DNA of 64,000 nucleotides from Bradyrhizobium ivorense (GTDB lineage Bacteria > Pseudomonadota > Alphaproteobacteria > Rhizobiales > Xanthobacteraceae): positions 1 through 64,000 of the forward strand of contig NZ_CAADFC020000042.1 in the NCBI RefSeq assembly GCF_900696085.1, written 5' to 3'. The notes under the pieces are model-generated. The model made no database searches. It was not told the DNA's origin and worked only from the letters and a program-made list of their open reading frames with translations. The translations under genes and the position numbers were made by a program. Of the stretch, positions 44,320 through 55,835 are shown piece after piece. Within the stretch, counting starts at the first letter, position 1. Every line of letters begins with the position of its first letter.

Positions 44320-45171
44320 ATGGCAACGACCCCGCCCGCAGCCCCCATGCTGTTCGATCGCGCACTTCTGCTGCAGCGGCAGTTGCGCGCGTCACGCCAT
44401 CCGGCGGATTTTCTGCTGATGCGCGTCAACGACGAGATGGAGGAGAGGCTTGGCGCAATGATGCGCAAGTTCGAGCACGTCGCGGACGTCTGGACACCTG
44501 GTGAAGGGTTGCAGATTCGCCTTTGGCGCGGTCTCCAGGTTCCGATTGCTCGTCCAGCGGAGCCGTCAGGATTTGTGGCGGAAACTCTGCCGCTGGCTGC
44601 GGAATCCCTGGATCTTGCGGTCTCCGCGCTGGCCTTCCAGTTTGTCAACGATCTGCCGGGCGTGCTGGCGCAAATCCGCCGCGCGCTGAAGCCGGACGGG
44701 TTGTTGCTCGCGGCGATGCTCGGCGGCGATACGCTGACCGAGCTGCGGCAGAGCTTTGCCGCCGCCGAGGCCGAATGCGAGGGCGGCGTGTCGCCGCGCG
44801 TCGCGCCGTTTGCCGATCTGCGCGACATCGGCGCGCTGCTGCAGCGCGCGGGGTTTGCGCTGCCGGTTACCGACGTCGACCGCGTCGTGGTGCGCTACGC
44901 CAGCGCCTTCGCGCTGATGGCCGATCTCAGGCGGATGGGCGCCACCAACGTGCTGCGCGAGCGCCGCCACACCTTAACCCGCCGCGCCACCATGCTGCGC
45001 ATGGCGCAGCTCTACGCCGAGCGCTTCGCCGACGCAGACGGCCGCATCCGCGCCACCTTCGACATCGTCTGGCTGTCCGGCTGGGCGCCGCATGAGAGCC
45101 AGCCAAAGCCGCTGAAGCCGGGCTCGGCCAAGGCGAGCCTGGAAGCGGCAGTGAAGCAGGCGAAACGCTGA
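44320..45171 (+). CDS. NDUFAF5-like methyltransferase-fold protein
   Basis: 283 residues. The order LFDRALLLQRQLRAS, SLDLAVSALAFQFVNDLPGVLAQIRRALKPDGLLLAAMLGGDTLTELRQSF and FDIVWLSGWAPHESQPKPLKPGSAKASL matches alphaproteobacterial homologues of the mitochondrial complex I assembly factor NDUFAF5. Where a SAM-binding glycine loop is expected, the residues are HVADVWTPGEGLQ, so motif I is degenerate. The human relative hydroxylates an arginine of a complex I subunit. The same activity here is inference. Divergent from comF. Confidence 0.82.
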   Translation: MATTPPAAPMLFDRALLLQRQLRASRHPADFLLMRVNDEMEERLGAMMRKFEHVADVWTPGEGLQIRLWRGLQVPIARPAEPSGFVAETLPLAAESLDLAVSALAFQFVNDLPGVLAQIRRALKPDGLLLAAMLGGDTLTELRQSFAAAEAECEGGVSPRVAPFADLRDIGALLQRAGFALPVTDVDRVVVRYASAFALMADLRRMGATNVLRERRHTLTRRATMLRMAQLYAERFADADGRIRATFDIVWLSGWAPHESQPKPLKPGSAKASLEAAVKQAKR

Positions 45172-45720
45172 CGCGTGAGGTGAGCACGCTCTTCAGGCTC
45201 CCTCCCCCCTTGCGGGGGAGGGTTGGGGAGAGGGGTGGCCCCGGGCGAGATGCGTAAACAAGTCGATGCTAAATCAAGCGTCGCGCTCACCGCTGAGTGT
45301 CCTTCGCACTCGACAAATAGCGGAGCAAGCGGCACCCCTCTCCCTAACCCTCTCCCGCAAGGGGAGAGGGAACCCTCCCAGCGGTGCGTCCCTCACATCG
45401 CTGATGACGGGCGCATCCCGATAGTTGCTTCGACTTGCATTGAAGCCACAAAGACAGTGAGGTGAGCACGTTAGTCAGGCTCTCTTCCCCCTTGCGGGGG
45501 AGGGTTGGGGAGAGGGGTGGCCGCATCGGGACTGCCGACGTGGTCTTAGCCTCTGCACAATTTCGGAATATTGGAAAAATACCCCTGACTTGCCCGATGT
45601 GTCAAGCGGCTTGTCGAACGCCGGGAACCGCCGGCTACTTTGCATGGGGTTGTTTTTCAGGTTTTGATGCGCGCCCCCTGCGACGGCCCCACAAGGGGCC
45701 GTGCGCAAGACCAGTTCAGC
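45172..45720. other. Gap filled by three CTCTCCCC repeat blocks
   Basis: 549 bases without a supported gene. Copies of CCCCTTGCGGGGGAGGGTTGGG at about 45200-45240 and 45480-45525 point one way, and CCCTCTCCCGCAAGGGGAGAGGG at about 45338-45372 the other. The remainder (to 45720) shows no feature I can name except the approach to the mutT stop. Confidence 0.6.
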
Positions 45721-46131
45721 TCACAGCAGCAGATCGATCAGATGCGGCAGCAGCGGGATATCCGCCGGCGGCATCGGGTAGTCGCGCAGCTTGCTGGCGC
45801 GCACCCAGGCCAGCTGCTGGCCCTCACGGGCCACTACCATGCCCTCCCAGCGGCGGCAGATGTAGAGCGGCATCAACAGATGGAAGGTTTCGTAGGCGTG
45901 GCTCGCAAAGGTCAGCGGCGCGAGGCACGGCTCGCTCACGGTGATGCCGATCTCCTCGTGCAGCTCGCGGATCAGTGTCTGTTCCGGCCGCTCGCCGGGC
46001 TCGATCTTGCCACCGGGGAATTCCCACAGCCCCGCCAGCGCCTTGCCTTCGGGGCGCTGCGCCAGCAGCACGCGCTTGTCGGCGTCGACCAGCGCGCAGG
46101 CGGCGACCAGGGTCAGCTTGATGTCGGCCAT
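45721..46131 (-). CDS. MutT-like Nudix hydrolase
   Basis: 136 residues with a perfect Nudix box from G41 to I63 (GKIEPGERPEQTLIRELHEEIGI). Beginning VAACALVDADKRVLLAQRPEGKALAGLWEFPGGKIEPGE, it fits the (deoxy)nucleoside triphosphate pyrophosphohydrolase MutT, which removes 8-oxo-dGTP from the nucleotide pool. In alphaproteobacteria it lies often beside argJ; here a TadG-like gene intervenes. The substrate is inferred from family membership. Confidence 0.88.
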   Translation of the reverse strand: MADIKLTLVAACALVDADKRVLLAQRPEGKALAGLWEFPGGKIEPGERPEQTLIRELHEEIGITVSEPCLAPLTFASHAYETFHLLMPLYICRRWEGMVVAREGQQLAWVRASKLRDYPMPPADIPLLPHLIDLLL

Positions 46132-46299
46132 GCAGCGTGGATGTCCCTATGGTTGAAATCGGCAAGCTTCCATTAACCAGCTGCGCGCTCAGCGCCAAAC
46201 GTTTTGTCGCAATGCGGCTTTCAGCGGCCGCAATAAGCTTGCCTTAATTCGCCGGAGGCAGGGTGGGGGCTCCCGCGTCCTTTACTGCCGACAGAACCC

Positions 46300-47628
46300 A
46301 TGCGCACCTTGACCCGGACCATCAGCCGTTTCCGCCGCGATCGCTCGGGCAACATCGCGATCATCTTCGGCCTCGTCGCGCTGCCGGCCCTCGTCGCTGT
46401 CGGATGCGCGGTCGACTATACCCGCGCCAACCAGATCCGCACCAAGCTGATCTCCGCTGCCGACGCCGCCAGCGTCGGTTCGATCGCCAAGGCCTCGCCG
46501 GGCTTCATCGCCGCCGGCGCCATGACCTCGGACGGCCCGGTTGCGGCGGGCAACGACGACGCGACCAAGATCTTCAACGGCAACATCTTCAACCAGACCG
46601 GCTTCACGCTCAACAGCGTGACGCCGGCCGTGACCAAGAGCGGCGGCACCCTGACCGCCAAGGTGCAGTTCTCCGCCGACGTCCCCACCATGTTTCTCGG
46701 CGTGATCGGCAGCGGCAAGATCACCGTGACGGGCACCTCGACGTCGACGGCGACGATGCCGCTCTACATCGACTTCTATCTGCTGCTCGACAATTCGCCG
46801 TCGATGGGCGTCGCGGCGACGCCGGCCGACGTGACCACCATGGTCAACAACACGTCGGACAAATGCGCCTTCGCCTGTCACGACTACAACGATGCCAACA
46901 ACTACTACAATCTGGCCAAGAAGCTCGGCGTCACGACGCGGATCGACGTGCTGCGCAGCGCGACGCAGCAGTTGATGGACACCGCGGCGAGCACCGCGAC
47001 CTATGCCAACCAGTACCGGATGGCGATCTATGATTTCGGTGCCTCGTCGGCGACGATCGGCTTGCGCGCGCTGTTCAACCTGTCGACCAGCCTGTCGAGC
47101 GCCAAGACCGCGGCCGGCAACATCGACCTGATGGGCGTCTACGGCAACAATGATTCCTACACCGCCGACAAGGACACCCAGTTCTCGACGGTGCTTCCCG
47201 CCATCAGCAATGCGATCAGCGCGCCGGGCCCCGGCACCTCGTCGTCGCCGCAAAAATACCTGTTCTTCGTCTCCGACGGCGTGGCCGACGAGCCCAATGC
47301 GGCCTGCCTGAAGCCGATCACCGGCAGCAATCGTTGCCAGTCGCCGATCGATCCTGCACTGTGCACGGCGATCAAGAACCGCGGTATCAAGATCGCGGTA
47401 CTCTACACCACGTACCTGCAGCTGCCGACCAACGCCTGGTACATGAGCTGGATCGACCCGTTCAATCAGGGTCCGTTCGGTCCGTCGCCGAACAGCCAGA
47501 TCGCGCAGAACATGCAGGCCTGCGCCTCGCCGGGATTCTATTTCGAGGTCAGCCCGACCCAGGGCATCGCGGATGCGATGACCGCGTTGTTCAAGAAGGC
47601 CGTCGCCGACGCCCGGATCAGCAGTTAA
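46300..47628 (+). CDS. TadG/TadE-like protein with von Willebrand A domain
   Basis: 442 residues. The N terminus, RRDRSGNIAIIFGLVALPALVAVGCAVDYTRA, is the Flp-pilus pseudopilin-like anchor of TadE/TadG proteins. A vWA domain follows, with the metal-site motif DNSPS at 164-168, then KYLFFVSDGVADE. It is probably anchored in the inner membrane with its bulk in the periplasm. No tad/cpa secretion genes are nearby, so it is an orphan. Cysteines (CAFACH, CLKPITG, CQSP) may form disulfides. Lies between mutT and argJ. Confidence 0.85.
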   Translation: MRTLTRTISRFRRDRSGNIAIIFGLVALPALVAVGCAVDYTRANQIRTKLISAADAASVGSIAKASPGFIAAGAMTSDGPVAAGNDDATKIFNGNIFNQTGFTLNSVTPAVTKSGGTLTAKVQFSADVPTMFLGVIGSGKITVTGTSTSTATMPLYIDFYLLLDNSPSMGVAATPADVTTMVNNTSDKCAFACHDYNDANNYYNLAKKLGVTTRIDVLRSATQQLMDTAASTATYANQYRMAIYDFGASSATIGLRALFNLSTSLSSAKTAAGNIDLMGVYGNNDSYTADKDTQFSTVLPAISNAISAPGPGTSSSPQKYLFFVSDGVADEPNAACLKPITGSNRCQSPIDPALCTAIKNRGIKIAVLYTTYLQLPTNAWYMSWIDPFNQGPFGPSPNSQIAQNMQACASPGFYFEVSPTQGIADAMTALFKKAVADARISS

Positions 47629-47688
47629 AGGGCTGAAGCTCCCGCACCGTCACCCTGAGAAGATGTGAAGCTTTGTCCTCGCCCACAC

Positions 47689-47795
47689 CTGTCATCGCCC
47701 GGTTTAACCGGGCGATCCAGTACGCCGCGGCCTCTCGGTTCATTCACCACTGCCTCTGGAATACTGGATCACCCGCCTGCGCGGGTGATGACACC
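47689..47795. repeat. TCATCGCCCGG...GATGACACC repeat, copy 2
   Basis: A near copy of 8225-8350, with GTCATCGCCCGG/CCGGGCGATCC, the conserved GTACGCCGCGGCCTCTCGG and the GGATCACCCGC/GCGGGTGATGACACC hairpin. The loop of the left hairpin is only TTTAA here. In copy 1 a 16-base palindrome sits at this place. It lies between the convergent TadG-like and argJ genes. Confidence 0.8.
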
Positions 47796-47865
47796 GAGCA
47801 AGTTGAGCAAACCATCCCGTCACCCTGAGGAGGCCGCTACGCGGCCCCCGCAATGACAGCAAATT

Positions 47866-49107
47866 CTACGACCGGTAGTCGCCGTTGATCGCGACGTATT
47901 CCTTGGTGAGGTCGCAGGTCAGCACGCGGTCGCGGCCCTTGCCGAGGCCGAGCGCGACCTTGATCTGGATCTTCGGCGCCTTCATCGCCTCCGACACTTC
48001 CTTCTCGTCGTAGGAGGGATCGCGCGCGCCGCTCTTGGCGACGCGGATGCCGTTGAAGGAGATCGACAGCTTGTCGCGGTTGGCGGGCTCGCCGGCCTTG
48101 CCGACCGCCATCACCACGCGGCCCCAATTGGCGTCCTCGCCGGCGATCGCGGTCTTCACCAGCGGCGAATTGGCGATCGACATCGCGATTCTGCGCGCCG
48201 ACGGCTTTGTCGTGGCGCCCTCGACCACGACCTCGACCAGCTTGCGCGCGCCCTCGCCGTCGCGCGCCACCTGCTCGGAGAGATTGGCGAGGATCTCTTG
48301 GAACGCCTCTGCAAACGCCTTCAGGCGCGGGTCGCTGGCGCGGCTGATCTTCGGCGCGCCCTGCGCGGCCGCGGCGCCGGTGGCGAACGCCAGCAGCGTA
48401 TCCGAGGTCGAGGTGTCGCCGTCGATGGTCAGCGCATTGAAGGTGTCCTCGACGCCGGCCTTGAGCAGCACTTGCAGCACCGAGGCCGAGACCGGCGCGT
48501 CGGTGAAGATGAAGGACAGCATGGTCGCCATATCGGGCATGATCATGCCGGCGCCCTTGGCCATGCCGTTGATCGTCACCTTGGCCTTGCCGAGCTTCAC
48601 GGTCGCGGTCGCGACCTTCGGGAAGGTGTCGGTGGTCATGATCGCCTTGGCCGCATCCATCCAGTGGTCGGGCGCCGCGGCATCGGTGAGCTGTGCCAGC
48701 ACGCCGTCGAATTTGGTGGCGTCGAGCGGCTCGCCGATCACGCCGGTGGAGGCGAGGAACACCTCATTGGTCGAGCAGCCGACCGCTTTCGAGGCGATCT
48801 GCGCGGTCAGCGCGGTCGACGCCTTGCCGGTCTTGCCGGTGAAGGCATTGGCGTTGCCGGAATTGACCACCAGCGCGCGCGCGTTGCCGCCCTTCAGTTT
48901 AGCGCGGCACCATTCGACCGGCGCCGACGGGCATTTCGACTTGGTGAAGACGCCGGCCACCGCGGTGCCCTTGTCCAATAGCGCCAGCAGCACGTCGGTG
49001 CGGTTCTTGTAGCGGATGCCGGCGGCCGCGGTCGCAAGCCGCACACCCGCGATCGCGGGCATCTCGGGGACGTCGGTCGGGGCGAGGGGGGAGACGGCGG
49101 TGGACAT
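47866..49107 (-). CDS. argJ: Bifunctional glutamate N-acetyltransferase / amino-acid acetyltransferase
   Basis: 413 residues from the ATG at 49107 (MSTAVSPLAP); a frame further upstream is not needed. The autoprocessing site lies in GAGMIMPDMATMLSF, with T195 as the likely new N-terminal nucleophile of the beta chain. GNANAFTGKTG and NWGRVVMAVGKAG are also typical. ArgJ recycles the acetyl group between acetylornithine and glutamate in arginine synthesis. It is upstream of the isomerase gene's 3' end in this orientation, with repeats between them. Confidence 0.96.
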   Translation of the reverse strand: MSTAVSPLAPTDVPEMPAIAGVRLATAAAGIRYKNRTDVLLALLDKGTAVAGVFTKSKCPSAPVEWCRAKLKGGNARALVVNSGNANAFTGKTGKASTALTAQIASKAVGCSTNEVFLASTGVIGEPLDATKFDGVLAQLTDAAAPDHWMDAAKAIMTTDTFPKVATATVKLGKAKVTINGMAKGAGMIMPDMATMLSFIFTDAPVSASVLQVLLKAGVEDTFNALTIDGDTSTSDTLLAFATGAAAAQGAPKISRASDPRLKAFAEAFQEILANLSEQVARDGEGARKLVEVVVEGATTKPSARRIAMSIANSPLVKTAIAGEDANWGRVVMAVGKAGEPANRDKLSISFNGIRVAKSGARDPSYDEKEVSEAMKAPKIQIKVALGLGKGRDRVLTCDLTKEYVAINGDYRS

Positions 49108-49541
49108 CGGGAGGCTTCCGGCTGCGAGGAGGGAAGCGCTGCATATCATCTCGTTCGTCGAAACGGGAGAGGGCGCACGTGTTATGAATCGTTCAAGGAG
49201 CCCACGCCCCTTCGCCTCTCCCCGCTTGCGGGGAGAGGCCGGATCGCATGCAGCGAAGCGAAATGCGATCCGGGTGAGGGGGAGTCTCCGCGAGTCCGTC
49301 TTTCACCGCTGCCGCGGAGATAGCCCCTCACCCCAACCCTCTGCCCGCAAGAGCGGGGCGAGGGAGCCTACTGCGGCCGTGGTGATGCCGTAGCCCGGAT
49401 GCAGCGCAGCGTAATCCGGGACCGCTCAACCCGCGGTGAAACCTCCCCGGATTACGCTGCGCTGCATCCGGGCTACGCATCCTCCAAAACGCAAATGGCC
49501 GGGACATGCCCGGCCATCGCAACGTCTGATATCGGCAACGC
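49108..49541. repeat. argJ-isomerase gap: CTCTCCCC and GTAGCCCGG repeats
   Basis: It contains a CTCTCCCCGCTTGCGGGGAGAGG-type element (49205-49365) and the third GTAGCCCGGATG palindromic repeat (49390-49476, GTAGCCCGGATGCAGCGCAGCG ... GCTGCATCCGGGCTAC). The hairpin ATGGCCGGG/CCCGGCCAT (49495-49517) next to the isomerase stop, followed on the minus strand by TTTGCGTTTT, should be its terminator. No gene is supported. Confidence 0.75.
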
Positions 49542-50456
49542 TTACTTCTTCGCCGGCGCCATCTTGTTGTCGGCCGGCTTCGGCGCGTCCTTGGCGGCAT
49601 CGGCCGCGGCGGGCTTGTCCATGCGCTCGACCTTGGCGGCCTCGCGCAGCTTGGCGACGTAGTCGGCTTGCGCCTTGCGGGTGACGTAGGTCTCGATCTG
49701 GGCCTTCACCTGCTCGAAGTCCGGCGCCTTGCGGCTGCGCTTTTCCTCGACCTTGATGATGTGCCAGCCGAACTGCGACTTGACCGGATCGGAGATCTTG
49801 CCCGGCTCGAGCGCGAAGGCGACCGCGGAGAATTCCGGCACCATCTGCTCCTTGGTGAAGAAGCCGAGGTCGCCGCCGTCGGCGGCACCGGGATCCTTCG
49901 ACTTCTTCTTGGCGAGCTCGGCGAAGTCGGCGCCCTTGTCGAGCTCGGCCTTGACCGCCTTGGCCTCGTCCTCGGTCTCGACCAGGATGTGGCGGGCACG
50001 CACCTCCTGCTCGCCGGTGATCTGCTTGGCGGCCTCGTCATAGACCTTCTTCATCGCCTCGTCGGTGGTCGCGGCCTTGCCCTCGCTGGCGAGCAGGCTG
50101 TCCATCAAGAGGCGGTTGCGGGTGAAGGCGAGGCGCTTCTTGAACTCGTCGGAGTTCTCGACCTTCTTGTCCTCGGCGGCCTTGGAGACGATCTTCATGT
50201 CGATCAGGAACGACAGCACGTTGTCCTTCTTGGTCGAGGGGTCCATCTGCGCCAGACTCGGGCCCAGCTCTTCCTCGGCCAGCGCGACGTCGCTGGCATG
50301 AATCTCGGAACCATTCACCTTCGCGAGCACCGGGTCGGATTCCGCGGCGCGAACCGGCAGGCCGGCGGCCAGCACTGCGACAAGACAGCCCGTCGCGGCC
50401 AGGGTGGCGAGGCCGAGGCGCATGCCGGTTTTGGTATCCGAAGGCGAGGTGGTCAT
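49542..50456 (-). CDS. Parvulin-type peptidyl-prolyl isomerase
   Basis: 304 residues. An N-terminal signal segment (RLGLATLAATGCLVAVLAAGLPVRAAESD) is followed by a SurA-N-like helical part and a parvulin domain with VRARHILVETEDEAKAV, DGGDLGFFTKEQMVPEFSAVAFALEPGKISDPVKSQFGWHIIKVEE. It probably acts as a periplasmic foldase for outer-membrane or secreted proteins. The C-terminal tail is rich in Ala, Lys and Pro. It is divergent from secA, which fits a joint secretion function. A specific name (SurA/PpiC) is not fixed. Confidence 0.9.
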   Translation of the reverse strand: MTTSPSDTKTGMRLGLATLAATGCLVAVLAAGLPVRAAESDPVLAKVNGSEIHASDVALAEEELGPSLAQMDPSTKKDNVLSFLIDMKIVSKAAEDKKVENSDEFKKRLAFTRNRLLMDSLLASEGKAATTDEAMKKVYDEAAKQITGEQEVRARHILVETEDEAKAVKAELDKGADFAELAKKKSKDPGAADGGDLGFFTKEQMVPEFSAVAFALEPGKISDPVKSQFGWHIIKVEEKRSRKAPDFEQVKAQIETYVTRKAQADYVAKLREAAKVERMDKPAAADAAKDAPKPADNKMAPAKK

Positions 50457-50825
50457 GGAAAATCCTTAGGTCCAAGAGGGGGAAGCTTGAGCGGGGCGGA
50501 CACTCGCCCAATCACGCGGCCATGACAACGCGAAAGTGTTGTCAAAATGATGAATTCCTTGACATCTTGGCCAAGTTGACAACCCCCCGACCGGGCCATA
50601 TCTCTGCGCAATCGTGTCAACGGCGAGAGCGCTTATTTTGCTGCGTTTTTGGCCTTTGAACCCAGGATGGCCTGTCTCCCACTCAATTGGCGGAAGAGCC
50701 CCGGGCCGGGGGCTTGAAACGCAGTGCGTCACGGTGAGTTGATAGGCGACCCGGTGGACCGTTCCAGGCTGTAACCGAACACTGAACCAAGACCGAAACT
50801 CGAGACCGAAGAACAGGAATTCCGC
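50457..50825 (+). promoter_or_regulatory. isomerase-secA divergent region with secA promoter
   Basis: A TTGACA at 50576-50581 is followed after 17 bases by TATCTC (50599-50604), a plausible housekeeping promoter for secA with a leader of more than 200 bases. A perfect inverted repeat, TGACAAC/GTTGTCA with an 8-base loop (50523-50544), lies upstream. A second TTGACA with CTTGGCCAAG is beside it. The long leader contains GCCCCGGGCCGGGGGC (about 50698). No open frame for a leader peptide could be supported. Confidence 0.5.
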
Positions 50826-53705
<2,880 letters not shown>

Positions 53706-53819
53706 CTGATGACATCAATCGTCGGTGCGTTCTCGGCCGCTGAGCATTGAGAAGGGCCGCCGGCCACCATTGCTTTCGGCGCGTCGCAGAGCGGGTTGCC
53801 TCGTCGACGATATCGACCG

Positions 53820-54992
53820 TCAGGGTCGGCGGCGGCGTTCGGCCTCCTGCAAGGCCGCAAGCTGCGTGCGCAAAACGGCGAGGATGTCGTCGCTGAGGTC
53901 CCGCATCTCGCCCTGCAGCTCGCCGAGCATCGCGAATGTCTTCAGATCGGCCGCCATCGCGCGCTTCACATAGTTTGAGTATTGCTCCTTGCGGTCGCTC
54001 AGATCGTCTTCGAACAGACGGATCTGCTGTCCGGTCTCGACGATCTCCGCAGCCAGGTCGGCGTCCGGCATCTGCCCGCCGGCGGCCCTGCTGATGAGCT
54101 GATCCGAGCTGATCTTCATGGCCGCAAGGTCGAGGCTCGACGCGATCTTCCCGGAGTAGAGCTCGCAGAAATTCGTCCGCTGCAGGGCGGCGGCGATCAC
54201 GGCGTCGAGGTCCTTGCTTTTGGTGTCGCGCAGCAGCAGCTCGAGCTCGAAGAAGCTGCGCGGATTGGCGTCGGCCTTCGTCTTCTTGATCGCGGACTGG
54301 ACGGATTTGCTGCCGAGCATTTTCAGCTTCTGCTCGGTCTCCCACTGGTGCGGCCGCTGTTCCGGATTCGGCTCGTCGAGATACCAGTAGGGTCCCTCGA
54401 GCGCGCGCATCTGCTTCAGCGCAGAATCGGTGGCGTCCTCCAGATAGGGAGATTCCGGCAGATGTCCGGGCGCGATCTTGGAAAGCTTTCTGCCTGGTAC
54501 CAGCGGATCGGTGATGCGGGCCATCCGCATCGCCTTGTCGTAGGCTTCGACCACCAGCTGCGAGCAGAACATCGCTCTCGGATCCGGCTTGGTCGGCAGC
54601 TTGACCCCAACCGCGCCCGCCAGCGAATAGCCGCGCTGCAGGTCCTGGTGGCCGGCGTCTGCTGCGAACTTCGCGATCGCCTGCGCGTGCGGCACGTCGC
54701 GACGCAATCGCAACAGGCGGACATTGTCGCGCTTTCGCACGCTGGTGCCCTTGATGGCGAACCGGCACACCCCGGTTCCGATCGCCTCGATGAAGTGCCC
54801 GTAACCGATGCAGAGCGCCGCATGGCTGAACTCGGTCCGCGTGGCGGCGCGGATCGCCAGGCTCTTCAGCGAAGGGGTCCGCGTGACGAGGATGTCGCCG
54901 GGCTGCACGTGGTCGGGATCGAACCGCCAAAAGACCTTTTCGCCGGAATGATCGTCGGCCGCTGCGGCCCTTGCCTTGTCGGAACTTCGCAT
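53820..54992 (-). CDS. YiiX-like permuted papain-fold protein with long C-terminal extension
   Basis: The start is placed at 54992 (MRSSDKARAA), with GGAG seven bases upstream. The 390-residue product begins with a permuted NlpC/P60-type domain: QPGDILVTRT, H57 in EFSHAALCIGYG, E69 and C143 in MFCSQLVVEAY, the usual His, acidic and Cys order of YiiX/YebB proteins. It could be a lipid or peptide hydrolase. The last 200 residues are mostly charged helix without a known domain (SSDQLISRAAGGQMPDADLA, DDILAVLRTQLAALQEAERRRRP). No signal peptide is clear. It is convergent with secA. The function is not established. Confidence 0.72.
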   Translation of the reverse strand: MRSSDKARAAAADDHSGEKVFWRFDPDHVQPGDILVTRTPSLKSLAIRAATRTEFSHAALCIGYGHFIEAIGTGVCRFAIKGTSVRKRDNVRLLRLRRDVPHAQAIAKFAADAGHQDLQRGYSLAGAVGVKLPTKPDPRAMFCSQLVVEAYDKAMRMARITDPLVPGRKLSKIAPGHLPESPYLEDATDSALKQMRALEGPYWYLDEPNPEQRPHQWETEQKLKMLGSKSVQSAIKKTKADANPRSFFELELLLRDTKSKDLDAVIAAALQRTNFCELYSGKIASSLDLAAMKISSDQLISRAAGGQMPDADLAAEIVETGQQIRLFEDDLSDRKEQYSNYVKRAMAADLKTFAMLGELQGEMRDLSDDILAVLRTQLAALQEAERRRRP

Positions 54993-55230
54993 GATGCGCT
55001 CCAAAAAGGGCTGTTTGAAAACGTCGCAAAAAAAATCGCCTCGCGCAGCAGTCGGGTTGGCCGGCATGCGGGAAGCCGATAACCGGGCCTAAAGGCGTGG
55101 AATGCTCTCCATACATCCTATGCGTGTAGGAATAGCTGCGCAAAATAAATTGGCGTGATCGCGTTTGCCCCGGGCCGTGGGGTCCGGGTCAGGCGCGTTC
55201 ACCCCGAAGCCGGGGCCGGCGGGCCGCATC
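54993..55230. other. Short gap without a supported gene
   Basis: About 240 bases upstream of the papain-fold gene, with the presumed promoter, and reaching the 3' end of the VOC gene on the same strand. No repeat family or RNA is visible. Confidence 0.5.
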
Positions 55231-55668
55231 TCACCCCGCATACGCCTCGTCGAGATCGGCGATCACGATCTTCTGCATCTTCAGCATCGCCTGCATCACG
55301 CGATCTGCTTTGGCGCGGTCGGGGTCGCTCAGATAGCGGCCGAGCGCGGTCGGGATCACCTGCCAGGACAGGCCGAACTTGTCCTTGAGCCAGCCGCAGC
55401 GCGATTCCTGGCCGCCGTCGGCGGTCAGCTTGTCCCAGAAGTAATCCACCTGCTGCTGGGTCTCGACGCTGAGGAAGAACGACACCGCCTCGTTGAACTT
55501 GTATTGCGGACCGCCATTGAGCGCGTGGAAGCGCTGGCCCGCGAGCTCGAAGGTCGCCATGAAGTCGCTGACGGTCTCGATCTCGGCATCGGGAAACACC
55601 GACTTGTAGAAGGCAACGGCCTCGCGGACGTTGTTGTCGAGCCAGAGGAACGGGGTGATCGAAGTCAT
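55231..55668 (-). CDS. PhnB/VOC-superfamily protein
   Basis: 145 residues from the ATG at 55668 (MTSITPFLWL). It belongs to the PhnB-like group annotated as 3-demethylubiquinone methyltransferase-domain proteins, with FLWLDNNVREAVAFYKSVFPDAEI, FHALNGGPQYKFNEAVSFFL and CGWLKDKFGLSWQVIPTALG. Despite that label these are glyoxalase/VOC-fold proteins of mostly unknown function. It is preceded by a MarR regulator on the same strand 167 bases upstream, which may control it. Confidence 0.88.
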   Translation of the reverse strand: MTSITPFLWLDNNVREAVAFYKSVFPDAEIETVSDFMATFELAGQRFHALNGGPQYKFNEAVSFFLSVETQQQVDYFWDKLTADGGQESRCGWLKDKFGLSWQVIPTALGRYLSDPDRAKADRVMQAMLKMQKIVIADLDEAYAG

Positions 55669-55835
55669 GACGGGATGGCCTCCTCGGAGATGGGGCGGGT
55701 GAAACCTTCGCGCGGTGGAACACGAAGGCTGCGCCGCAGGCGCACCCTGAGGACGGATGGAACAGCCCTGGCCCGACATATCGCGGCCGGTCTTTTCGCT
55801 GCTGCGATGCGGGACCGGTTCGGGCAGGCCGGGCG

